Shown: in pieces, positions 1 through 7,313 of the stretch
Position numbering within the stretch: position 1 is the stretch's first letter
Layout: every line of letters starts with the position of its first letter
DNA from: Irpex lacteus
Taxonomy: Eukaryota > Basidiomycota > Agaricomycetes > Polyporales > Irpicaceae
Direction: 5' to 3'
Length of the DNA: 10,886 nt
NCBI GenBank assembly: GCA_001986395.2
Contig: MQVO02000305.1
Coordinates: 1-10,886, forward strand
Translations under genes and position numbers: made by a program
Notes under the pieces: model-generated
Seen by the model: only the letters and a program-made list of their open reading frames with translations
Databases searched by the model: none
Told to the model about the DNA's origin: nothing

Positions 1-173
1 TACTCTTCTGCGGTGCTCTACCATTATCAATGGAAAGCAAGTGTTGTATAATGGTAATTACTTTTCGCCTTACTAGTAAAGCTTATATCATATAGAGTAG
101 CGGTTAATACTCGTTCGATCAGCGTAACTTGTATATATTATATTTTGCTTCTGGCACAATCCTTAGACGATAG

Positions 174-437
174 TACATACTCAATCAAGCATACAATTAC
201 TTTTTTGCTCTTGTACTAGCGATTCCGCTATCTTCTACAGCAATTTCTACTGAACCACAAAACGCTCTAGTACAAAAGGCTACAATCTCAGCTACTCTAT
301 TTACACGAAACGTAGTTATCGCACTGCTATTTGCAGCAGCACTATCATACAATTGTTTTAGTACAGTGTCTCTAAAATCATTTGTTGTAGGAGTTGGACT
401 ATACTCAGGTCTAATTCATGCAACTACTGTTACACAA
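174..437 (+). pseudogene. nad2: nad2 N-terminal fragment (NADH dehydrogenase subunit 2)
   Basis: Open frame beginning after a TAG at 171-173. The product resembles the N-terminus of fungal mitochondrial NAD2, a membrane subunit of respiratory complex I. It has a hydrophobic first helix (ALVLAIPLS), a linker with FTRNVVIALL, a second helix, and the family-typical stretch GVGLYSGLIHATTVTQ, which in intact NAD2 precedes the rest of the antiporter-like domain. Only about 88 of the usual 500 or more residues are present and no ATG is in frame near the start. Similarity stops exactly where the palindromic element at 439-463 begins. The frame then runs on through unrelated sequence to a stop at 552-554. 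I read this as a 5' gene fragment cut by recombination or insertion at the element. Identification rests on motif recognition and is moderately secure; function as it stands is unlikely. Confidence 0.65.
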
Positions 438-438
438 T

Positions 439-463
439 CCCCAAAAAAACTAGTTAGAATTAT
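439..463 (+). repeat. palindromic element, half copy at the nad2 breakpoint
   Basis: Sequence ccccaaaaaaactagttaga followed by attat, identical to the left arm of the full hairpin copies at 5188-5234 and 9580-9630. The right arm is absent. It marks the exact point where nad2 similarity ends. Confidence 0.75.
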
Positions 464-525
464 AAAAAAGAAAAACTTTTATTTCTCTCGGAAGAGGGTG
501 ACATATATTCTTTACTTTACTTTTA

Positions 526-639
526 TTATCCAAACACATTCACATTTTTCGTAACACGAGGGATAACTCGTTCTGTGGCAAGTCTTCCTGATAGTTGAAT
601 ACGAATACCACAAATGTGAGATGGAAGATGACAAAAATA
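526..639 (-). pseudogene. rps3: rps3 internal fragment (mitochondrial ribosomal protein S3)
   Basis: On the minus strand this frame reads GIRIQLSGRLATERVIPR, followed by TKNVNVFG and a TAA at 526-528. It resembles the conserved C-terminal domain of the fungal mitochondrion-encoded small-subunit protein RPS3, where a GI.I...GRL motif is followed by basic residues. The missing continuation of RPS3 (GSFKN... to ...VWISQR) is not downstream; it is at 1375-1491, fused to nad5. Both parts share GGAT at the break. Upstream coding sequence is absent: the frame runs into AT-rich DNA beyond about 639. It overlaps, on the opposite strand, the non-homologous read-through of the nad2 fragment. Identification is by motif memory and is moderate. 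Confidence 0.55.
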
Positions 640-700
640 ATAAAATAAGATAGTTATTAAAATTTAATTAAATTTTTAATTACCCACACAAGCTAGTTAG

Positions 701-948
701 TTTTACTTTTTTTATCCAGGAAAGAAAATAGGTGAAAAAATTATCAATGGAATTGTTAAAGGAGCTGGTGTTGTAGGTGCTGGAGCTGCAGTTGAACAAA
801 GTTACGTGGGAGAAGAAATGATAATGCTAGTAATAATAATGGTAATAGCGGGAACAGTGGTGGAAATATTGGAGGTAACAGTGGTGTAAATAATGGAGGT
901 AACAGAGGCTCCCATAAAATAATTCTCTTATTTTATTTTATATTTTAA
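701..948 (+). pseudogene. unrecognised Gly/Ala then Gly/Asn-rich fragment, frameshifted
   Basis: Open frame after a TAG at 698-700, with no ATG near its start. The first part reads PGKKIGEKIINGIVKGAG and continues Gly/Ala-rich to about position 815. One apparent missing base near 815-822 shifts the frame. The plus-one frame then gives a low-complexity Asn/Gly/Ser tail (NNNGNSGNSGGN and similar) that ends at TAA 946-948. Without the shift the frame ends at 887-889. The tail DNA contains near-repeats of ggtaacagtggt. I do not recognise the family. It could be the C-terminus of a free-standing mitochondrial or plasmid-derived ORF, but that is only a guess. Confidence 0.3.
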
Positions 949-976
949 TTATATATCTAATTATTTTTTAATTTAA

Positions 977-1118
977 CTCATTGTGATTATTGAACTGATG
1001 CTTCTTTCTGTAACCATTCTAGTTCTAGTTATGGCTTATAATGATAAACGATACAATTGGACAAATTTATTCAATTATTATTATTATTGCTACTGCAGGA
1101 GCTGAAAGTGCTATAGGA
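977..1118 (+). pseudogene. nad4L: nad4L internal fragment (NADH dehydrogenase subunit 4L)
   Basis: The translation gives IIELMLLSVTILVLVMAYND. After a one-base shift in the A-run at 1046-1048 it continues as TIGQIYSIIIIIATAGAE and SAIG. The ELMLLS helix, the D..GQI..I segment and AGAESAIG are hallmarks of NAD4L, the small membrane subunit of complex I. The N-terminal helix and the residues after AIG are missing, so about 47 of roughly 88 residues remain. The left edge is a TAA just before 977; the right edge breaks into unrelated sequence starting ccccattttc. In fungi nad4L normally sits directly upstream of nad5 on the same strand. Here it faces nad5 from the opposite strand, which supports rearrangement. 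Identification is strong; function is not expected. Confidence 0.75.
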
Positions 1119-1176
1119 CCCCATTTTCATTTATTAAATTAGGCATAACCCCATAATCTCTATAATTAGGCCCATT

Positions 1177-1191
1177 CATGACACTGTCATG
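1177..1191. repeat. 15-bp perfect inverted repeat in a gene-free stretch
   Basis: catgacactgtcatg has 7-base arms around a central c. It lies in 1119-1374, a stretch in which I recognise no gene on either strand. It may be chance or a small regulatory or recombination palindrome. Confidence 0.4.
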
Positions 1192-1374
1192 AGTATTTCG
1201 GCATTATGAGGGGTAAGTTGTAAATGAATAGGATATTTCCCCACTATAATATTAAAATGCAACCCGGTTTCTCTGCAAATGAGCCATCTGACCCTTGATT
1301 TTATCTACCTCTTCCGTCTCCATTTTACCCACTTTTAATTAAAACTTAAACTTAATTGATGGGAGTATTGATGA

Positions 1375-1491
1375 TTAAATTGCAGTAGTTCGTTGACTAA
1401 TCCATACTTGTACTGTTAGAGCACCCTTCTTATTAGCAGTAGTACATTGTCCTGTTTCAATAAGTGTTCGAGTACTGTTCTTAAATGATCC
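1375..1491 (-). pseudogene. rps3: rps3 C-terminal segment fused to nad5
   Basis: The last 38 codons of the minus-strand frame read GSFKNSTRTLIETGQCTT, then ANKKGALTVQVWISQR, ending at TAA 1375-1377. This has nothing in common with the NAD5 C-terminus. It fits the C-terminal end of fungal mitochondrial RPS3, where an acidic or polar linker leads to a K.GA.T..VWI strand. The segment continues in frame from nad5 at about 1491 and also continues logically from the RPS3 fragment at 526-639, which stops at the same Gly codon. A translated product would be a NAD5 truncated before its last helices and carrying an RPS3 tail. The homology call is moderate; the change of identity at this point is clear. 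Confidence 0.55.
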
Positions 1492-2299
1492 GATTAGTGA
1501 TACAAGCCCTAGCATGATGTATAGAGCGTATGATGTAATAACACCTGTGTCGTAAGCAGCTACAGATCGACCTTTCCTGTTAGAACTGTACTTAGACCGT
1601 ATGGTCCAGCTAGTTCGATAACTCCTCGTCAAGAACCTTAGAGATAACAAGTCCAACTCGTAGTGAAGCACTGATAATGAAACCGTTGAATAGTGCGTCC
1701 CAGTACCACTTTGCGTTAAGGAATGAGTATACAGCATATCCAATAGGTCCGTTTGTTAGACCAATTGTGAATGCAGTACCACTGGTATAGATATAGTGCT
1801 AGACCAGCACCGAATAGGCTACCAATAGCAGGTAGTAGCTTCATTAGTAGAGGTAGTCCGAATTCAGCTTCAATCAGTGTAATGTGGTTAGGGTGTTGGT
1901 ATAGAGCAGTTGATAGGAAATCTGTACCTACTCCCACATACATGTCCTTTGCAATGTAACCAAATACAATTGACATGATTGATAGAATTACCAGAGGAAT
2001 TACAATGATCATAGGTGCTTCGTGAGCATGTAGATAGTAACCCTTAGGGGCATTAGGTGTTGTAAAGAATGTTAGTGATACTAGTCGGAATGAATAGAAG
2101 GCTGTGAATACAGCTGAAATTGTTCCCAGCCAGTATGCCATTGTACCAGATACTTCGTATTGTCCTAGAGCTACTTCAAGGATTAGATCCTTACTGTAGA
2201 ACCCTGTCATAAATGGTAGAGCCATTAGAGATAGAGATCCGATAAGGATAGCTGTGTAGGTAAATGGTAGGAAGTTAACCAGACCTCCTAGAAGATTAT
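1492..2299 (-). CDS. nad5: nad5 3' exon (NADH dehydrogenase subunit 5), frameshifted and lacking its own C-terminus
   Basis: NAD5 is the large antiporter-like proton-pumping subunit of mitochondrial complex I. On the minus strand the exon opens at about 2299 with LLGGLVNFLPFTYT, then SLMALPFMTGFYSKD, a signature NAD5 stretch. It continues through YWLGTISAVFTAFYSFRL, HAHEAPMIIVIPLVIL, GYIAKDM, EAEFGLP, NAKWYWDALFNG and GVITSYALYIMLGL. Three single-base shifts break the frame: near 1783-1786, near 1627 (a C seems missing before gaggag) and at the A-run near 1573. Between them conservation is excellent and no other nonsense codon appears, so sequencing or assembly indels are more likely than decay. 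Upstream exons must lie beyond the group I intron core at 2300-2420 and are not in the window. The last coding residues before the rps3 switch are GLVSLI; the usual final helices are missing. Confidence 0.85.
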
Positions 2300-2490
2300 C
2301 TGAGTATTAAGACAATCCACTTAGAATCTAAGAGGTCGTGGTTGGAGGATAATCAGTCTTCTAATCTTAAATATAGTCTCATCAAATACTTGTAAAGCTA
2401 AAGGGGATTGGAACCTTAAGATATGAAGGGAATAATACGATATATTTGTATAGTAATAAAGTTTACTAGAATGAGGAATCTCCGATAAAA
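2300..2490 (-). other. 3' core of a group I intron upstream of the nad5 exon
   Basis: On the minus strand, just before the nad5 exon, there is a Q-like element (aatcccctttagcttta, 2409-2393). It is followed by an R-like element (gatgagactatattt, 2383-2369). An S-like partner (attgtctt, 2316-2309) can pair with R as P7. A 13-base hairpin (cttagattctaag) lies between R and S. The intron would end with the conserved G at about 2300. Order and spacing fit a group I ribozyme core interrupting nad5. The 5' half (P, P3-P6) is not convincing, and the sequence changes character near 2491, where a dispersed repeat begins, so the intron may be truncated there. Confidence 0.5.
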
Positions 2491-2533
2491 GCAAATAAAG
2501 ACAATCAATACTTTTTTAATTTAGGGGGGAGTG
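2491..2533. repeat. recombination-junction motif, copy 1 (left flank L1, right flank R1)
   Basis: Core caatcaatacttttttaat at 2502-2520. It is preceded by gcaaataaaga (shared with copy 2) and followed by ttaggggggagtg (shared with copy 4 at 8597-8628). Confidence 0.75.
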
Positions 2534-3152
2534 TCAAGACGAGTACCATTTGCATCAATCCGAATATAATATATTTGTACTTTTATCTATATAATCGGCA
2601 GGGTATTCTCTATCAAGAATAGTATTATGTATTATTTTAGCTATATTTTTATATTCTTCGAGTTTATAGATATATTATATAATACTAGAACACAACGCCC
2701 ATTTTCATGTAAGATGTTGGAATGTATTTATAATTCTTTCTACGTATGCATCAGATATATTATTATGTCTATGTATAACAGTAAAATCTTGTTTTTCATT
2801 TTCAATAACTCTTTGTATAATTTCTAGATAACAGATAAAAGTATAGAATGGTTTATAAATCTATCCAAAAAAACTAGGCTCTTTGTTGGAAGTACTTTTT
2901 TAATTTATCCTTTTTATTACCTTAACTTCTATTAAATTACTGTTATTTGATAGAAGAATAACTAATTCTAAACCCAATAATATTAATTCCTCATTAGAGA
3001 GATATAGATTGTTTTCACTACGGTACTCTAAAAAATTTACATTCATTACTTATTACTCCACTTTCTAAATCTTTATTATACTTTTCTATACATACCAGTT
3101 CACTGCTGAGTACTACCAACAACACTTCTAACACATGCACTAGAAATACTTT
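2521..3152 (-). pseudogene. broken unrecognised reading frame of about 200 codons
   Basis: Successive minus-strand frames join through about four shifts or stops into one plausible protein. It has a hydrophobic start (KVFLVHVLEVLLVVLSSELV, from about 3152) and then EKYNKDLESGVISNE. Next come LYLSNEELILLGLELVILL, a stop region near 2895, KPFYTFICYLEIIQRVIENE and DFTVIHRHNNISDAYVERI. After a stop near 2710 it continues VLVLYNISINSKN, DREYPADYIDKSTNILY and RIDANGTRLDTPP, ending at TAA 2521-2523. Composition looks coding rather than random, with acidic and basic residues spread evenly. I do not recognise a family. It has no LAGLIDADG or GIY-YIG motif that I can see, so it is not an obvious intron endonuclease even though it lies upstream of the nad5 intron core. 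A linear-plasmid-derived protein is one possibility, unsupported by a motif. A half palindromic element (ccaaaaaaactag, 2865-2877) interrupts it. Confidence 0.35.
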
Positions 3153-3175
3153 ACTGAGACTGAGATTTTGTTGAT

Positions 3176-3220
3176 GCAAATAAAGACAATCAATACTTTT
3201 TTTAATCTACTTAAAATAAA
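3176..3220. repeat. recombination-junction motif, copy 2 (left flank L1, right flank R2)
   Basis: gcaaataaaga plus caatcaatactttttttaat (3187-3206), with one more T than the other copies, followed by ctacttaaaataaaa as in copy 3. Duplication copy 1 begins at its right edge. Confidence 0.75.
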
Positions 3221-3286
3221 ATTAAATAAATTACACAGTCTTTCTTTCTTTTTAATCTTATTCCCCTTTCTCCTACTTTAATAAGT

Positions 3287-3449
3287 ACCTGATGATACAA
3301 AACCATGAGCTACTGATAATACTAAACTACCAGTTAAACCTGTGATACTATAAGAGAATATACTTAATATACATACAGCCATATGAGATAAAACTCTAAG
3401 CTACTATAACTATCAGATCAGTTTGTCTTAATGTTATTATAGGTGCCCT
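3287..3449 (-). pseudogene. nad4: nad4 internal fragment, duplication copy 1
   Basis: The minus strand reads LRQTDLIVIVA, an in-frame TAG, then after a shift SHMAVCILSIFSYSITGL, and next SLVLSVAHGFVSSG. This is the central NAD4 region (RQTDLK..IAYSS..HM, then AHG..S), part of the proton-conducting core of complex I. The conserved Tyr of AYSS is replaced by TAG in both copies. Compared with copy 2, this copy lacks two GA dinucleotides, which adds a frameshift before SHMA and spoils the SSGL end. The preceding NAD4 part is at 4427-4726 on the same strand in the correct order, but well over 100 intervening residues are missing. A remnant, not a working gene. Confidence 0.7.
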
Positions 3450-3738
3450 AATTAAAATTTAATTAAATTTTAATAACCCCTACCAAATAATTAAATAATT
3501 TATTAAGCCACTAGCCACTAAAGTGGAGTGGAGAGTGATTACAATAAAACTATTATTCTTTTGAAGAGTTAAATAAATAGAGTAGGGAAAAGAGTTAAAT
3601 AATTATAAAAATATTATTCTAAGATTATTTATTATTAATCGCTAGCTCCCTTTAAATTCTTTAACTTTACTCATCTTTGAGAGAACAAACATTAATTTAT
3701 TTTAATTGTTTAATTAAATTTATTCTTATTCTAACAAT

Positions 3739-3787
3739 CCCCCAAAAAAACTAATTAGAATGAATTCTAATTCCTAGTGTTTTTGGG
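3739..3787. repeat. palindromic hairpin element, full copy
   Basis: Arms cccccaaaaaaacta and tagtgtttttggg flank an inner perfect inverted repeat, aattagaat/attctaatt. Same family as 5188-5234 and 9580-9630; repeated at 7600-7647 by the large duplication. Confidence 0.8.
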
Positions 3788-3813
3788 ACTCTGATTCTTT
3801 AGTTATTATTTGT

Positions 3814-3900
3814 AAGTTAATTGGAGGGAGGACACAAGGGGGAATCCCTCTAGTACTAATCTTAACTCTTTGGAACCCAAGTTAATTGGAGGGAGGACAC
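3814..3900 (+). repeat. pair of 22-bp direct repeats
   Basis: aagttaattggagggaggac plus ac at 3814-3835 and again at 3879-3900, 43 bp apart. Duplicated at 7674-7695 and 7739-7760. The purine-rich core ggagggagg is unusual for this AT-rich context. Function unknown. Confidence 0.8.
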
Positions 3901-4077
3901 TCAGTTAAATAAATAGAGTATTTATTATCCTTTAGGTTAAGAGAATTAGAATAATAATAAGATAGCTATTTACTTAGTCTATCCATATTCCACAAAGGGT
4001 ATTAGTTAGAATTATATTGTTAAATAGACCCTCTACTTAAAATAAAATTAAATAAATTACACAGTCTGTACCCTAAA

Positions 4078-4100
4078 ATAATTCTAACTAGTTTTTTTGG
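4078..4100 (+). repeat. palindromic element, half copy at a LAGLIDADG breakpoint
   Basis: ataattctaactagttttttt followed by gg, the right arm of the element in inverse orientation to 439-463. The endonuclease reading frame starts at the next base. Identical copy at 7940-7962. Confidence 0.75.
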
Positions 4101-4417
4101 ATGGTAGTAGGATTTACTATTGCTGAAGGATCCTTCCATATTAAGTCCAACGGTGATTTCTGTTTTAGTCTGAAGCAACGTCCACATCTAGTACTGTTTG
4201 AAGCACTGCGGCTACTATTTAACACTCGTGTAAAGATTCACACATCAGATGGTTATAATACTTTGGTTATGACTTCACTACGGGATCTGACAACAGTGGT
4301 TACTTTCTTCTATTCTCCGGGCTTCACCCTCTGACAGGACTGAAGCTTCACAGCTACATGCGGTGGATCGAACAAATGAAGGTAATTATTAATAAAAAGA
4401 ATAGGGGAGGTACTTAA
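4101..4417 (+). pseudogene. LAGLIDADG homing endonuclease C-half, duplication copy 1
   Basis: The frame opens VVGFTIAEGSFHIKSNGDF, a LAGLIDADG helix whose acidic residue is Glu in AEGSF. It continues FSLKQRPHLVLFEALRLLFN, DGYNTLVMTSLRDL and TFFYS, a typical LAGLIDADG_1 fold order. It stops at a TGA (4332-4334), but a shift of one base near 4318 restores the family continuation (GLHPLTGLKLHSYMRWIEQM) up to TAA 4415-4417. The same shift occurs in the second copy, so it predates the duplication or is a systematic error. The N-terminal LAGLIDADG half is missing; homology begins exactly at the palindromic half element. Such proteins cut intron-less alleles so that group I introns spread; this piece alone should be inactive. 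The missing half may be the one at 4943-5104. Confidence 0.75.
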
Positions 4418-4426
4418 AATAAAATA

Positions 4427-4726
4427 TCAAAAAGAAAGATATTCTAGCACTACAAATATAGCAATTATAAATGCAGGTACATTATGATATACATTATTCC
4501 AACTAGCTAGTACATAGATAGGCGTTATAAAGGTAGTAAGTATAACTATGTATAGATTAATGGCTCCATATGTAGATGACAATAAGGTAACATAATCCTC
4601 TACTGCTTTATATTAACTTAAAGAAATATAGAAGGAATACCATATCTGTAGTGATAGAATTAATACTACTGTAGAGATAGTTAGGGTAATATAATTAGCA
4701 TAGACCTTCACAACTATAAAAGCTTT
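4427..4726 (-). pseudogene. nad4: nad4 N-terminal fragment, duplication copy 1
   Basis: The minus strand reads YANYITLTISTVVLILSLQ, IWYSFYISLS, a TAA, then YKAVEDYVTLLSSTYGAINL, YIVILTTFITPIYVLASW and AFIIAIFVVLE. The ILTTFITPI.VL.SW stretch and the following helix fit the N-terminal third of NAD4, where G.DGISL normally precedes it; here that is GAINLY, a poor match. The in-frame TAA after ISLS is present in both copies. The frame ends at TGA 4427-4429, where copy 2 differs by indels. It lies upstream, in gene order, of the internal nad4 remnant at 3287-3449. Identification is moderate because the key G.DGISL motif is degenerate. Confidence 0.6.
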
Positions 4727-4734
4727 CCCCCCTT

Positions 4735-5104
<370 letters not shown>

Positions 5105-5157
5105 ATGCTGTTTCAGGCCTAACTCTAATACTTTAGTATTCTAGGGTTGCAGCTCTA

Positions 5158-5176
5158 ATTATATTTTACCTTAAGA
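5158..5176 (+). repeat. 19-bp direct repeat, copy 1
   Basis: attatattttaccttaaga, identical at 5771-5789. The two copies bracket the gene-free stretch before the unknown ORF. A shorter repeat, acacactttcctct, occurs at 5089-5102 and 5433-5446. Confidence 0.7.
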
Positions 5177-5187
5177 GTAGAAATAAT

Positions 5188-5234
5188 CCCCAAAAAAACT
5201 AGTTAGAATTATTTATAATACCTAGTTTTTGGGG
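5188..5234. repeat. palindromic hairpin element, full copy
   Basis: ccccaaaaaaactagttaga to ctagtttttgggg, with an AT-rich loop. Nearly identical to the copy inside rnl (9580-9630). A partial arm (gttttttgggga) follows at 5236-5247. Confidence 0.8.
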
Positions 5235-5778
5235 ATGTTTTTTGGGGAGGGTATAGGTTCATAGAAGTAAACTGTATAACTTAGATAATTAATTACTGAC
5301 TCTCTTGATTTATCCTCCTATCCTTGTAAATAATCTTTACTAAAGAAAATAAATATAGTAAAATTTTAATCTGTTAAAATAAATAATTTTAATTTATATC
5401 ACTACTTTAATTTTTTATTATATTTAATCTATACACACTTTCCTCTTACCACTGCACTACTTAGTTACATATGCCCTATAACTTTATGACAACTCTAATC
5501 CATTTCCAACTAAAAAAACAGATAGTTATTTTTATATAAGCTTATTGCTAGGATTTTTTTTTTACTTTACTCTTTTTTCTTTTCTGTGCAAGACTAAAGA
5601 ATTATACTCTCTCTTTCACTTTTTATTTACTTTGCACTGATATACTAATTTATTTAATAACTCATTTATTACTATTCCAAATATAACTCTATTAAACTTT
5701 AACTAGCATTTATTAATCTTTTATATAAATTATTATTAGAGAATTAACTATAGGTATATATAAATGGTAAATTATATT
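5235..5778. other. gene-free AT-rich spacer
   Basis: Low-complexity A/T-rich sequence with poly-T runs (near 5546-5554) and no frame I can assign. Contains one copy of acacactttcctct (5433-5446) and ends in the second 19-bp repeat (5771-5789). Confidence 0.6.
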
Positions 5779-6033
5779 TTACCTTAAGATCTTAGCTTCA
5801 GGTGAATCACCGTATAAAACCATTGACAATTTCTCACTCCAACTCATAAACGGATTCACTTCTGTAAAAGGATATAATCTCTTATTGGCTGTTACAATAT
5901 TATTTTGTTTTTCCATGAATAAAGTATAAACTAAAGAAACATAACGTCCGTAAACAGTACCTCCAATTTGTCCTTTATCTAGGAGGTGGAGCAACGTAAA
6001 AATTTTATTTATAGAGTTTTCATTTATAGAATT
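5779..6033 (-). CDS. unrecognised open frame of 84 codons
   Basis: The frame is open from just after a TAA at 6034-6036 to TAA 5779-5781. There is no ATG near the left end; TTG at 5994-5992 is the first common alternative start, and conserved-looking sequence seems to begin before it (NKIFTLLHLLDKG). The protein is well mixed and looks coding: GQIGGTVYGRYVSLVYTLF, MEKQNNIVTANKRLYPFTEV, NPFMSWSEKLSMVLYGDSP, EAKILR. The latter part is rich in aromatic and charged residues. I recognise no family. It lacks LAGLIDADG, GIY-YIG and complex I or IV motifs; a piece of a plasmid polymerase or another accessory ORF is conceivable but unsupported. It sits alone between gene-free stretches, and its stop lies within the 19-bp repeat 5771-5789. 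Confidence 0.45.
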   Translation of the reverse strand, partial: NSINENSINKIFTLLHLLDKGQIGGTVYGRYVSLVYTLFMEKQNNIVTANKRLYPFTEVNPFMSWSEKLSMVLYGDSPEAKILR

Positions 6034-6127
6034 TTAACAAATAAATACAGTTCTATACTTTGCACATTTCTTAATTATAGTACCATTAGTTAGTTTATTA
6101 AAAAATAGTTTAGTTGAATTAGCTAAT

Positions 6128-6167
6128 CCCAAAAAACTAGGAATTAGAAATAATTAGTTTTTTGGGG
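6128..6167. repeat. palindromic hairpin element, shortened copy
   Basis: cccaaaaaactaggaattag followed by an inner aattag arm and ttttttgggg. The inner right arm (ctaac) present at 6578-6623 is missing. Confidence 0.75.
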
Positions 6168-7066
6168 AAGGTTAAGTAAATAAAGTAAATAAGATTAAGT
6201 GAGCAACTAAGTCTACATTATTTTTGTAAGGAATTATAGTAAAATTTTATATTATATTTAAATAAAAGAATTAGGGAGGGAGGGAACAAAAATAATTTAG
6301 ATAATAAAAAAAATAGGTGGACGGTTAGTCTTCCATTTTATATATTTAATTTTTGTTTATATTCCCAAACTATTAATAATTTGAACTTTAGCAATCAGTC
6401 TAATGAGTGAAACTAAAGATCGAAGAGGTAACTTTACTATCTTCTTTATTTAACTAACTAAAACTAGATCATTTGAACTACGACTAGCCCCTTTTGAGTA
6501 AAGCTAAAGATTAAAGAGAATATAAAGAAAAATAAAGATAATAAAGTTATTTTAACTATTATAATAAATAATAATGACCCAAAAAACTAGGAATTAGAAA
6601 TAATTCTAACTAGTTTTTTGGGGAGTAATGTTAAAGAATAAAAATATAGTTAATTGAAGAAAAATAATAAAGTCACTCTTCTTTTTATCACTATTTTCTT
6701 TGGTAAAATAAGAGTGTCCCTTGGGTAAAAATTTTTTAATTTTTAAAGATTGATGTACTGTAGCTGATTTAATTAAAAATCACACCCTCCCTTTTTTTAA
6801 TATATTTTCCATTTTATATATTAAATTTTTGTTATATTAATTATAATAATTTGTTTTAAAAATAGCTAGGTATACTACAATTCCATAAAATGGTTAGTGT
6901 ATAGGATTGATTGCTATTTTTAATTTGATTTATAACTAATATAAACGGAATATTATTGTTTACTATTTATAAGTGTAAAATAAATAAAATGAATTAAATT
7001 AATAAAGATGTAATAAGATAAGAAATATATTGCTATGATAATAAATAAAATTTAATAGGGGGACCC
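6168..7066. other. gene-free AT-rich stretch
   Basis: About 900 bp without a credible gene on either strand. It holds one hairpin element (6578-6623) and an imperfect direct repeat of about 31 bp (ttccattttatatat... at 6332-6364 and 6807-6838). I looked for RNase P RNA and tRNA landmarks and found none convincing. Confidence 0.55.
6578..6623. repeat. palindromic hairpin element, full copy
   Basis: cccaaaaaactaggaattag to ctaactagttttttgggg. Left arm like 6128-6167, right arm like 4078-4100. Confidence 0.8.
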
Positions 7067-7145
7067 TCTACTTAAATAAAATTAAATAAATTACACAGTC
7101 TTTCTTTCTTTTTAATCTTATTCCCCTTTCTCCTACTTTAATAAG

Positions 7146-7313
7146 TAGACCTGATGATACAAAACCATGAGCTACTGATAATACTAAACTACCAGTTAAA
7201 CCTGTGATACTATAAGAGAATATACTTAATATACATACAGCCATATGAGATAAAGAACTCTAAGCTACTATAACTATCAGATCAGTTTGTCTTAATGTTA
7301 TTATAGGTGCCCT
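7146..7313 (-). pseudogene. nad4: nad4 internal fragment, duplication copy 2
   Basis: The better-preserved copy. The minus strand reads LRQTDLIVIVA, TAG, SSLSHMAVCILSIFSYS, then GLTGSLVLSVAHGFVSSGL in one uninterrupted frame apart from the TAG, which falls on the Tyr of the NAD4 motif AYSS. The end SSGL also agrees with NAD4 better than copy 1 does. Since the copies seem to differ only by indels, the shared TAG is best read as a true nonsense substitution inherited from before the duplication. Confidence 0.75.

Larger units (their letters stand above)
3450..4077. other. gene-free AT-rich stretch with small repeats (copy 1)
   Basis: No convincing coding frame on either strand. It holds an inverted repeat at about 3509-3526 (ccactagccactaaagtgga and continuing gtgg), the hairpin element at 3739-3787, paired 22-bp repeats at 3814-3835 and 3879-3900, and the internal direct repeat at 4033-4066 that also opens the duplication. 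It separates the two nad4 remnants and may be debris of inserted sequence. Confidence 0.6.

Noticed and set aside
1..60. tRNA-like sequence on the minus strand (aatggtagagcaccgcagaag)
   Set aside because: The tggtagagc block resembles a D-arm, but no matching D-stem partner at normal spacing, no T33 in a 7-base anticodon loop, and the rest would lie outside the window.
1771..1959. 62-codon plus-strand open frame
   Set aside because: Antisense to the well-conserved nad5 exon; a shadow frame.
2627..2827. 66-codon plus-strand open frame rich in Tyr/Phe/Ile
   Set aside because: Composition is what AT-rich DNA gives by chance, and the minus strand here has a more protein-like frame.
4332..4334. 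TGA in the LAGLIDADG fragment read as Trp under the mould mitochondrial code
   Set aside because: Reading through gives only two more codons before a stop, while a one-base shift restores family-like sequence; so this site is no evidence for the code.
6168..7066. Possible RNase P RNA or small-subunit rRNA in the long gene-free stretch
   Set aside because: None of the conserved P4-type or SSU blocks could be found by eye.
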